15,978 bases of DNA, taken from an uncultured bacterium (GTDB taxonomy: Bacteria > Bacillota > Clostridia > Oscillospirales > Acutalibacteraceae). This document shows positions 7,293 through 14,094 of this stretch, one piece after another. The stretch spans positions 1 through 15,978 of the forward strand of contig CAJMOH010000055.1 in assembly GCA_905215055.1 (NCBI GenBank), given 5' to 3'. The notes below the pieces were generated by a model, which saw nothing but the letters and a program-made list of their open reading frames with translations, searched no databases and was not told the DNA's origin. The translations under genes were made by a program, and so were the position numbers. How positions within the stretch are numbered: the first letter of the stretch is position 1; each line of letters starts with the position of its first letter.

Positions 7293-8537
7293 TTAGAGGG
7301 GGGCGGGCTTTGCCAGCCGCCGGAAGAAGCCCCGGCTGGCAAGGCCCAGGGCGCAAATGGCCAGGCTGGTGGGCAGCAGCACCCACTGCACCGCCTGAGA
7401 AAACCAGTCGAACAGGGCGCCGTAGAGCAGCTGGCCCAGGGGCTGGGCGCACAGGGAGAGGGTGAACACCCAGGACATGACTTTCCCCATCAGTCCTTCC
7501 GGGGTGCGGGCCTGAATCACCGAGATGGCGGTGGTGGAAAACAGGCTGCACCCCAGCTGAAGCAGGCAGAACAGCGCCACCAGCACCCCATACCGGACCA
7601 CAGCGCTGGCAGGGAGGAGAAACACCATCCCGCAGGGAGCCAAGCACAGGCCAATGCCCACAAACACAGCGGAAAGCCTCTCCGGTCCCAGCCGGTCCCC
7701 CAGGAGGGCCACAAACACGCCGCCTAAAATGGCCGCCACGCCCATGGCGCTTTCCGCCGCCCCGTAGTGCTGGGCGGACAGCCCCAGGGTTGTCCGCACC
7801 AGATAGGGAAGGCCCACCACGGCGGTCCCGGCGGCAAACAGGCTGGCCAGCGCCGCCAGCAGGAGAAGCCTTACAAGATCCGGCTCCTCCCGAAGCAGGA
7901 AGCGGGTGCTTTGGGAAAGGTCGTTTTTCAGAATGGCGGACAGGGGCTCCTTGCGGGGAGAGGGGCGGTATTCCAGGCGGAAAAGGCTTTCCAGAGCCGC
8001 CGTGAGGAAAAAGCAGGCTGCCGCCCCGGTCAGGACGGGCTGAATCCCCAGGACGGTGTACAGCACGCTTCCCAGAAAGGGCGTGACCAGAGACGCCGCC
8101 GCGGAGATCTGGTTTACCGCCGCGTTGCCCTTGAGCAACAGGCTTTCCTCCAGCATTTGGGGGACGCAGGCCTGAACCGTGGGAGACTCAAAGGCGCCTA
8201 AAATGGAGAGGGCCACCAGCAGCGCCCCGGTGAGAAGCAGCCGGTTTCCCCAGGGGAAGAGCAGGCAGGCTCCCAGCACCGCCGTCCCTGACAGGACATC
8301 CAGCGCCACCATAATGTTCCGTCGGTTGGCCCGGTCCGCCAGCACGCCCCCCAGTGGGGAGAGCAGAATGGTGGGAACCATGGAGACTGCCAGAATGCCG
8401 CCAAAAACGGAGGCAGAGCCGGTTTCCTCCAGCACCAGCATGGACAGGGCAAACCGCAGGGTGTAGTTCCCCACCAGAGAGCTGGCCTGCCCCAAAAGCA
8501 GCAGGGTGAAGTTTCGGGTGAAGAGCCGGGGCTTCAT
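7293..8537 (-). CDS. MFS transporter, DHA3/MefA-like drug efflux type
   Basis: 414-aa major facilitator with about 12 hydrophobic segments. A motif-A-like loop, GGVLADRANRR (residues 63-73), follows the second helix, and a second related loop (GDRLGPERL) occurs mid-protein. Both fit proton-driven multidrug or macrolide exporters of the DHA3 type in the cytoplasmic membrane. I chose ATG 8537 because GGGGGAGG lies 8 nt upstream; the in-frame TTG at 8555 would overlap that site. The start codon overlaps the stop of a 79-codon leader ORF (ATGA), and a TetR gene lies upstream on the same strand, so the pump is probably drug- or metabolite-inducible. The substrate cannot be read from the sequence. 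A sugar efflux role is a less likely alternative. Confidence 0.88.
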   Translation of the reverse strand: MKPRLFTRNFTLLLLGQASSLVGNYTLRFALSMLVLEETGSASVFGGILAVSMVPTILLSPLGGVLADRANRRNIMVALDVLSGTAVLGACLLFPWGNRLLLTGALLVALSILGAFESPTVQACVPQMLEESLLLKGNAAVNQISAAASLVTPFLGSVLYTVLGIQPVLTGAAACFFLTAALESLFRLEYRPSPRKEPLSAILKNDLSQSTRFLLREEPDLVRLLLLAALASLFAAGTAVVGLPYLVRTTLGLSAQHYGAAESAMGVAAILGGVFVALLGDRLGPERLSAVFVGIGLCLAPCGMVFLLPASAVVRYGVLVALFCLLQLGCSLFSTTAISVIQARTPEGLMGKVMSWVFTLSLCAQPLGQLLYGALFDWFSQAVQWVLLPTSLAICALGLASRGFFRRLAKPAPL

Positions 8538-8773
8538 GGGCAATTCCTCCCCCAACAGGAGGCAGGCCCTCCAATCAGGCCGAAAGCGCCCAGCGGCCAG
8601 GCCGCCAGAGCTTTGATTTTCTCAAGGCCGCGTATCCCCAATCTGAGGAGCCGTCCCCGCCGCGCCCAGAGAAAGGGAGAGCGTCCCTTCCAGACAGGGT
8701 GGTTGTCCTCCATCCGGCACTCCCTGTGGGGTGTTCGGGCCTCTTTCCATTGCGTTGCTTGCCGTTCTGTCAT
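8534..8773 (-). CDS. 79-aa leader ORF translationally coupled to the MFS transporter
   Basis: ATG 8773 has a strong GGAGGTG ribosome site 5-6 nt upstream and the frame is open for 79 codons. It ends in TGA overlapping the MFS ATG (ATGA). I do not recognise the product. It is Arg- and Trp-rich (WKGRSPFLWARRGRLLRLG) with a short hydrophobic C-terminal part and three Cys, and has no clear signal or domain. The layout suggests either a regulatory leader whose translation opens the MFS ribosome site or a genuine small partner protein. The peptide itself may have no function. It lies directly downstream of a TetR-type operator copy. Confidence 0.55.
   Translation of the reverse strand: MTERQATQWKEARTPHRECRMEDNHPVWKGRSPFLWARRGRLLRLGIRGLEKIKALAAWPLGAFGLIGGPASCWGRNCP
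8546..8572 (-). promoter_or_regulatory. Alternative hairpins covering the MFS ribosome-binding site
   Basis: On the mRNA strand GGAGG (8572-8568), CCTCC (8562-8558) and the MFS Shine-Dalgarno GGAGG (8550-8546) occur in a row. The middle block can pair with either neighbour (5 bp; loops 5 and 7 nt), giving mutually exclusive open and sequestered states. All three blocks are inside the leader ORF, so ribosome position could choose between them. The effect is inferred. Confidence 0.4.
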
Positions 8774-8792
8774 AAAAACACCTCCATGTTTT

Positions 8793-8809
8793 TTAATACC
8801 AACCGAATG
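8793..8809 (-). promoter_or_regulatory. TetR-type operator copy over a candidate MFS promoter
   Basis: AATACCAACCGAATG (8795-8809, plus strand) matches 13 of 15 bases of the tetR-upstream site CATACCAAACGAATG. On the minus strand it overlaps an extended -10, TGGTATTAA, reading toward the leader ORF; no good -35 is visible. Binding here would block pump expression. Confidence 0.6.
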
Positions 8810-8820
8810 AATGTATATCC

Positions 8821-8850
8821 CCAAAAATAAGCTGCCTTCCGGCAGGCTTA
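8821..8850 (-). terminator. Intrinsic terminator of the tetR gene
   Basis: Immediately at the tetR stop, CTGCC pairs with GGCAG over GGAA, extended by AAG/CTT past a single-base bulge, then TTATTTTT. It separates tetR from the MFS unit, implying that the latter has its own promoter. Confidence 0.7.
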
Positions 8851-9495
8851 TTCCAGCTCGGGCAGCTGGTCGAAGAATTGATCCACCAGGCTTTGCAGGC
8901 TCTCGTCAAACAGAGGTACGCCCAAGCGCTCCAGCATATCCCGGAGAAAGGCGAACTTCCGCCGGATCTCCTCCTTGGAGGCGGGGAACACCGCGGGCAT
9001 CAGCCACACGCTGGTGAGAAAAGGCAGCAGCTCGGCCAGCTCCCGGGGATACTCCGTGTGGAGGGAGCCGTCCCGGTTGCCCTCCTCCAGCAGCTCCTGG
9101 TAATAGGGGGTCAGCATGTGCAGGTTGGACTGAATCAGCTCCGCCAGCAGCCGGGAATCCAGCTTGAGGGGGAGCATCTGGGCCGTCAGCTGCACTCGGG
9201 AGCTGTCGGACTGGTTCAGCCGGGCGGCTTCCCGCAGCTTTTCCAAGCCGTTCAGATCCTTGCGCCGCTTTACAGCCTCGAAGGGGTTGTTTTGAAAAAA
9301 CATCCTGTCGCTGACGGCGTTTAGAATTTCTTCTTTGGACTTGAAGTGGTGGTATACCGCTCCCTTGGTCAACCCGCCCAGCTGGTCTACAATGTCCTGG
9401 ATGGTGGTGTTGTCATAGCCCTTTTCCAGAAAGAGCCGCTGGGCCGCCTCTAAAATCCGTTCTTCTGTGACCTCGGGGTATTTGTTCCGGGCCAT
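8848..9495 (-). CDS. TetR-family transcriptional repressor
   Basis: 215-aa regulator. The N-terminal DNA-binding domain spans residues about 8-58, with helix-turn-helix TIQDIVDQLGGLTKGAVYHHF (31-51) and the following FKSKEEI typical of TetR_N. Residues 60-215 are a helical ligand-binding and dimerisation domain of no recognised subtype. ATG 9495 follows a perfect AAGGAGGT; upstream in-frame codons are not needed. It is expressed from a consensus promoter at 9530-9558 that is flanked by two operator-like copies, so it probably represses itself. A third copy precedes the MFS unit. It should release DNA on binding a pump substrate. Confidence 0.92.
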   Translation of the reverse strand: MARNKYPEVTEERILEAAQRLFLEKGYDNTTIQDIVDQLGGLTKGAVYHHFKSKEEILNAVSDRMFFQNNPFEAVKRRKDLNGLEKLREAARLNQSDSSRVQLTAQMLPLKLDSRLLAELIQSNLHMLTPYYQELLEEGNRDGSLHTEYPRELAELLPFLTSVWLMPAVFPASKEEIRRKFAFLRDMLERLGVPLFDESLQSLVDQFFDQLPELE

Positions 9496-9510
9496 GGGAA
9501 ACCTCCTTAT

Positions 9511-9525
9511 CATTCGTTTGGTATG
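9511..9525 (-). promoter_or_regulatory. TetR-type operator copy downstream of the tetR -10
   Basis: Minus strand CATACCAAACGAATG, an imperfect palindrome (CATAC, five bases, GAATG), placed over the expected transcription start between the -10 box and the ribosome site. Confidence 0.6.
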
Positions 9526-9529
9526 TATA

Positions 9530-9558
9530 ATTGTACAGGACGCCTTTATCTTTGTCAA
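9530..9558 (-). promoter_or_regulatory. tetR promoter
   Basis: TTGACA (9558-9553), 17-nt spacer, TACAAT (9535-9530): near-perfect sigma-A consensus, about 35 nt upstream of the tetR start. Confidence 0.9.
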
Positions 9559-9563
9559 GGATA

Positions 9564-9578
9564 GATTCTTTTGGTATG
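9564..9578 (-). promoter_or_regulatory. TetR-type operator copy upstream of the tetR -35
   Basis: Minus strand CATACCAAAAGAATC matches 13 of 15 bases of the copy at 9511-9525. With that copy it brackets the promoter. It lies just beyond the end of the LysR gene at 9585. Confidence 0.55.
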
Positions 9579-9584
9579 AAAAGA

Positions 9585-10481
9585 TCAGCCATTCTCCTGG
9601 CTGAGAAGCTCCCGCAGGGACTGAAGGAAAATCCCCGCCGCCTTGGAAAACACCTGATACCGTTTCCACACCACCGAGGCAGAGGCCTCCAGCCGGGGAG
9701 TCAGAGGGCGAAAGCACAGGCTGGTGCCTTGGGTATGAACCAGCTTGTCCAGGGTTATGGCATAGCCCAGGCCCTCGTCCACCAGGAGGGAGGCGTTGAA
9801 CACCAGGTTATAGGTGGCCACCACGTTCAGCTGGGAATAATCCCGCTGAAGCCAGCCGGCCAGCATGTCGCTGCCGCCCCGCTGGTGGGAGAGCAGCAGG
9901 GGCTTGTCCCACAGGTCCTGGGCGCTGATGGCTTCCTTTTGGGCCAGGGGAGAGTCCTTCCGCATCAGCACGCCCCAGGTGTCCTTGGCGGGCAGAGGCA
10001 GGGATTGATACCTTCTGGGGTCTGTCTCGCCAAAGACCAGGCCAAAGTCGATCAGCCCTTTGTCCAGGGTTTCCAGCACATACTCGGCGTTGCCGCTGTG
10101 AATCTGATAGCGGATGCCGGGATGCCGCTGCCGCAGGCGCTTGGCGGCCCAGGCGAAATAGCGCACAATCTCCGTCTCTCCCGCGCCGATGGAGATGGTT
10201 CCCACCACCGTCTCGTTGGCGCAGGTGACCTCCTCCTGCGTTTTGTGGACCAGGGAGAGAATCTCCTCTGCCCGTTTCCGAAGGATCATGCCCTCTTCTG
10301 TCAGGGTCACCTTTCGGGAGCCCTTGGTTCCCCGCACCAGCAGCTGACAGCCCAGCTCTTCCTCCAGGCCCTTCAGCTGGGTGGAAAGGGTGGGCTGGGT
10401 CAGGTGCAGAGACTGGGCCGCGGCGGAGATGTTCTGTTCCCGCGCCACCGCCAAAAAGTATTGAAGAACCCGCAGCTCCAT
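9585..10481 (-). CDS. LysR-family transcriptional regulator
   Basis: 298-aa LysR-type regulator of normal family length. A winged HTH occupies residues 1-60 (FLAVAREQNISAAAQSLHLT, then QPTLSTQLKGLEEELG) followed by the VTLTEEG wing. Residues about 90-295 are the periplasmic-binding-protein-like effector domain. ATG 10481 is chosen because AAGGAGG lies 10 nt upstream and the protein then begins MELRVLQYF, as usual for LysR; the longer reading frame upstream has no such support. The gene is divergent from the small-protein/DUF3737 pair and two palindromes lie between them, so it probably controls those genes and itself. The inducer is unknown. No terminator is evident before the tetR promoter. 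Confidence 0.93.
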   Translation of the reverse strand: MELRVLQYFLAVAREQNISAAAQSLHLTQPTLSTQLKGLEEELGCQLLVRGTKGSRKVTLTEEGMILRKRAEEILSLVHKTQEEVTCANETVVGTISIGAGETEIVRYFAWAAKRLRQRHPGIRYQIHSGNAEYVLETLDKGLIDFGLVFGETDPRRYQSLPLPAKDTWGVLMRKDSPLAQKEAISAQDLWDKPLLLSHQRGGSDMLAGWLQRDYSQLNVVATYNLVFNASLLVDEGLGYAITLDKLVHTQGTSLCFRPLTPRLEASASVVWKRYQVFSKAAGIFLQSLRELLSQENG

Positions 10482-10510
10482 TGAAAAACCGCCTCCTTGC
10501 TGTGATAGGT

Positions 10511-10541
10511 ATAGTATGACAGATTTTTCCATAAAAATCAA
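10511..10541 (-). promoter_or_regulatory. LysR-gene promoter region with T-N11-A palindrome
   Basis: GATTTTT, CCAT, AAAAATC (10522-10539) is a perfect 7-bp inverted repeat that fits a LysR T-N11-A box. On the minus strand it overlaps a candidate promoter, TTGATT (10541-10536) with CATACT (17 nt) or TACTAT (19 nt) downstream. Occupancy would give autoregulation. Confidence 0.5.
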
Positions 10542-10560
10542 TTATGAACCTCCATTGCAA

Positions 10561-10597
10561 CTAAGTAATTGCTATTTAGAGCGTTCGGGCGTATACT
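10561..10597 (+). promoter_or_regulatory. Promoter and palindromic site for the small-protein/DUF3737 operon
   Basis: TTGCTA (10569-10574), 17-nt spacer, TATACT (10592-10597). The -35 is embedded in CTAAGTA, ATTGC, TATTTAG (10561-10579), a 7-bp inverted repeat with one G-T pair. A regulator bound there would sit on the -35, as expected for LysR control of the divergent operon. Confidence 0.6.
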
Positions 10598-10639
10598 GAG
10601 TGCAGGAAAAAGGTCCAGCGAGAGAAGGGGGACGGGCAC

Positions 10640-10876
10640 ATGGCGAAGGACGTCAGGGACGAGCAGCTGATCCAAAACCTGGAGGACGCGGGCTGCCGCG
10701 AGGAAACCGTAAAGGAATTTTTAGACCTGCGGGACGAGGGAAATGTCCAGGCCCAGCTGAAGCTTCTCTCTCAGCACCGAAAGGAGCTGCTGGACAAGGT
10801 CCACCAGGAGGAACGGTGCATCAGCTGCCTGGACTACCTTGTGTATCAAATGGAAAAAGACGATCAGGATTCGTGA
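10640..10876 (+). CDS. Conserved-looking 78-aa helical small protein, function unknown
   Basis: A 78-residue soluble protein, almost entirely helix-forming and charged, starting at ATG 10640 after an AAGGGGG ribosome site. Recognisable features are LIQNLEDAGC (10-19), an FLDLRDEGNVQAQLKLLSQHR segment and ISCLDYLVYQ near the end. The second half resembles the coiled-coil tail of MerR-type regulators (LLxxHRxxLLxxV, then LDYxVYxM), but there is no DNA-binding domain. I recall similar small proteins in clostridia without an assigned role. It is the first gene after the LysR-facing promoter and lies 22 nt ahead of the DUF3737 gene, so the two are almost certainly cotranscribed. Confidence 0.75.
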   Translation: MAKDVRDEQLIQNLEDAGCREETVKEFLDLRDEGNVQAQLKLLSQHRKELLDKVHQEERCISCLDYLVYQMEKDDQDS

Positions 10877-10898
10877 TGGATGCGAGGAGGCATATTTT

Positions 10899-11741
10899 AT
10901 GGAATTGATTCAACACCAAACCTTGGACCAGGAGCGGGCTCTCTACGGCCTGCGGGATACCCTGGTAAAAGACTGCGTTTTTGACGGCCCCGCCGATGGG
11001 GAAAGCGCCTTCAAGGAGTGCGCGGACGTGGAGGCGGACCACTGTTTCTTCAACCTGCGGTACCCCTTCTGGCACGATGAGGGGCTGACCATCCGCAACT
11101 CGGAGATGACGGAGCTGTGCCGGGCGGCTTTGTGGTACTCCCACCACATTACCATTGCGGACACCAAGCTCCACGGCATCAAGGCCCTGCGGGAGTGTTC
11201 CGATGTGAAGATGACCGGCTGTGACATTGTCTCCCCGGAGTTTGGCTGGTCCGTCCACAATATCGAGATGGAGGACTGCGACGCCCAGGCGGAATACTTC
11301 ATGATGCGCTCCACGGGCCTGCGCTTCCGCAACGTGCGCATGAAGGGGAAGTACTCCTTCCAGTACATTGAGGACGCTGTATTCGAGGACTGCAACTTCG
11401 ACACCAAGGATGCCTTCTGGCACGCCAAAAACGTGGTGGTGAAAAACAGCACCGTCAAGGGCGAGTACCTGGCCTGGTACTGCGAGAACGTCACCTTTGA
11501 GAACTGCACCATCATCGGCACCCAGCCCCTGTGCTACTGCCAGGGATTAAAGCTCATCAACTGCAAGATGGTGGACTGCGACCTGGCCTTCGAGCGCTCC
11601 CACGTCCAGGCCAGCCTCACCGCGCCCATCCTCAGCATCAAGAATCCCCTCACCGGCAGCCGTATCACCGTGCCCCAGGTGGGGGAGATTATCCGGGACA
11701 TTGACGGTGCTGAGGGAGAGGTGCTGGCGGAGAACTCCTGA
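10899..11741 (+). CDS. DUF3737 family right-handed beta-helix protein
   Basis: 280-aa DUF3737-type protein. The sequence is built of roughly 20-residue coils (for example IRNSEMTELCRAALWYSHH, MKGKYSFQYIEDAVFEDC, VVKNSTVKGEYLAWYCENV), which is the pattern of a right-handed parallel beta-helix like pectin lyase. Aromatic residues recur at the same coil position and Cys is abundant. No catalytic residues can be assigned and no signal peptide is seen, so it is probably cytoplasmic. ATG 10899 follows GAGGAGG at good spacing; the longer frame upstream overlaps the small-protein gene and is rejected. It is second in an operon facing a LysR regulator, an arrangement I recall from other clostridia. 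Its role is unknown. Confidence 0.88.
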   Translation: MELIQHQTLDQERALYGLRDTLVKDCVFDGPADGESAFKECADVEADHCFFNLRYPFWHDEGLTIRNSEMTELCRAALWYSHHITIADTKLHGIKALRECSDVKMTGCDIVSPEFGWSVHNIEMEDCDAQAEYFMMRSTGLRFRNVRMKGKYSFQYIEDAVFEDCNFDTKDAFWHAKNVVVKNSTVKGEYLAWYCENVTFENCTIIGTQPLCYCQGLKLINCKMVDCDLAFERSHVQASLTAPILSIKNPLTGSRITVPQVGEIIRDIDGAEGEVLAENS

Positions 11742-11756
11742 GCCCTTATGGAACAT

Positions 11757-11798
11757 AAAAAGGACTGCCGTGTTACCGGCAGTCCCTTTTGTTTTTTG
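11757..11798 (+). terminator. Bidirectional intrinsic terminator between convergent genes
   Basis: GGACTGCCG and CGGCAGTCC (9 bp, 6-nt loop), preceded by AAAAA and followed by CTTTTGTTTTTT. It terminates DUF3737 on the plus strand. With TTTTT on the other side, it also serves the converging DUF6171-type gene. Confidence 0.93.
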
Positions 11799-11811
11799 TA
11801 TCGCAGTGCGC

Positions 11812-12059
11812 TTACCACCGCTGGGCGGTTTCCGCACAGTGCTGGTTGGCCTTGGCGGCGCGGACTTCCACAAAGCACCCGCACAGCTCGCACATGCCGT
11901 TGACCAGATGGCCGCAGGCCTTGCACAGTTCTAAGCGGTGGGCGTAGGTTTCCTGGTCTGCCTTCCACTCAGGGGGCAGGTTCTGGATGTACTCGTAAAT
12001 GGATTGGAAATAGGCGCCGTCCAGTTCCCGCAGCAGACAGCGCTTGCAGACCCGTTGGG

Positions 12060-12063
<4 letters not shown>
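11812..12063 (-). CDS. Small cysteine-rich DUF6171-type protein
   Basis: 83-aa protein with eight Cys: CxxC at 6-9, 47-50 and 58-61, plus Cys63 and Cys76. This implies one or two zinc-ribbon-like sites. The middle (FQSIYEYIQNLPPEWKADQETYAHRLELC) and the ending GCFVEVRAAKANQHC match the DUF6171 family as I remember it from clostridia. Its ATG at 12063 overlaps the stop of the upstream GH51 gene (ATGA), so translation is probably coupled. The family function is not known to me. Nothing in the sequence points to carbohydrate chemistry, so the link to the arabinofuranosidase may be transcriptional convenience. Confidence 0.85.
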
Positions 12064-13532
<1,469 letters not shown>

Positions 13533-13583
13533 AAGCCGGTTCCTTCCTTTAAAAGAAATAAAACAGAGTGCTCCTCCCAGAGA

Positions 13584-13605
13584 GCAAGAGGTACGTACCT
13601 CTTGC
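13584..13605 (-). promoter_or_regulatory. Perfect 22-bp palindromic operator of the GH51 operon
   Basis: GCAAGAGGTAC followed at once by its exact reverse complement. It starts about 5 nt downstream of the -10 box and so covers the transcription start. The core GTACGTAC equals the core of the Bacillus AraR box, which suits an arabinose-responsive GntR/LacI-type repressor. The repressor gene is not in the window. Confidence 0.8.
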
Positions 13606-13610
13606 CTACT

Positions 13611-13639
13611 AAGATACTAGAAAATGCAGTTTTTTGCAA
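13611..13639 (-). promoter_or_regulatory. Promoter of the GH51 operon
   Basis: TTGCAA (13639-13634), 17-nt spacer, TATCTT (13616-13611) on the minus strand, directly upstream of the palindrome. Confidence 0.8.
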
Positions 13640-13728
13640 GGGGGGTGGGCGAATTTTTACAGCATTGGGCAAGAAAAGGCGGCGTTTTTCGTAGGATTTG
13701 AGAGACTTTCATAAACATGCGCAAAACC

Positions 13729-13757
13729 TTGACAGCGTGCCCGCGGGGTGGTACAAT
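13729..13757 (+). promoter_or_regulatory. asnB promoter
   Basis: TTGACA (13729-13734), 17-nt spacer, TACAAT (13752-13757), a near-perfect sigma-A promoter. The -10 sits inside GTGGTA, CAA, TACCAC, a 6-bp inverted repeat that could bind a repressor. The leader from here to the start codon is about 330 nt. Confidence 0.9.
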
Positions 13758-13772
13758 ACCACACATAGAGAC

Positions 13773-13823
13773 AAGGGCGTCTTTGTGTGTGCTTTGGCAC
13801 AGGCAAAGGTGCCTTTTTCTTTT
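13773..13823 (+). terminator. Promoter-proximal terminator-like hairpin in the asnB leader
   Basis: A stacked hairpin: AAGG with CCTT, CTTTG with CAAAG, TGTGC with GCACA over a TTTG loop, with small internal loops, then TTTTTCTTTT. It begins only about 10 nt after the expected transcription start and precedes the T-box, so it would stop the transcript early unless bypassed. Part of its U-run (CTTTTCC) could instead pair with GGAAAAG at 13843-13849. Confidence 0.7.
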
Positions 13824-13830
13824 CCGAAAG

Positions 13831-14062
13831 GCGTTTGAGAAGGGAAAAGTACAAGGGACATCCTGTCCCCAGAGAGCGCGGGAAGGTGCGAGCCGCGCGG
13901 CAGGTCCCCTTGGAAGAACCCCCTTCAAGCCGCAAGCTGAACAGGGATTCCCCCCAGTAGGTGCGCCGCCCCGCCCCGCGTCAGTGGGCAGAGCCTTGCT
14001 GGAGGCTTGGAAAATGAGACAAAATTATAGGTGGCACCGCGAGCGCAGCACTTGCCCTATAA
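13831..14062 (+). ncRNA. T-box riboswitch, asparagine specifier (AAC), upstream of asnB
   Basis: Stem I is recognisable. GAAGGG (13839-13844) pairs with CCCTTC (13921-13926) above a GA-rich kink-turn. An AGTA box (13848-13851) lies opposite specifier AAC (13917-13919, within GGAAGAACC). AAGGGAC pairs with GTCCCCTT, then comes AGAGAG, and GCGCGG with CCGCGC closes the distal loop. A stem III hairpin is at 13992-14007. The antiterminator is canonical: TTATAGG (14025-14031) with CCTATAA (14056-14062), bulge TGGCACC (the tRNA-acceptor-binding T-box bases), GCGAG with CTTGC. Uncharged tRNA-Asn should stabilise it and raise asnB expression. No U-run terminator lies between it and the gene, so translational control is possible. 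Confidence 0.92.
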
Positions 14063-14094
14063 GAATTGCTGAAAATCAAACTGGAGGGATTTTT

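Noticed and set aside
5518..7647. Very long minus-strand open frame (709 codons) opposite the GH35-like gene
   Set aside because: It is antisense to a gene with clear motifs and catalytic residues. It has low-complexity His/Gly/Val-rich content, no suitable ribosome site, and arises from GC-rich codon bias.
9496..9717. N-terminal extension of the TetR protein
   Set aside because: The extension contains the TTGACA/TACAAT promoter and both operator copies, and ATG 9495 has a perfect ribosome site.
13584..13605. Terminator or transposon end at the 22-bp palindrome
   Set aside because: There is no U-run, transposase gene or target duplication. Its place just after a -10 box fits an operator.
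13773..13823. ANTAR-type antiterminator target in the asnB leader
   Set aside because: ANTAR targets are dual hairpins with hexaloops bearing A1 and G4. The visible loop is TTTG or CTTTGG, so there is no support.
13717..14094. N-terminal extension of asnB to 13717
   Set aside because: It would bury the catalytic Cys2 and translate promoter and T-box RNA. The start at 14095 has its own ribosome site.
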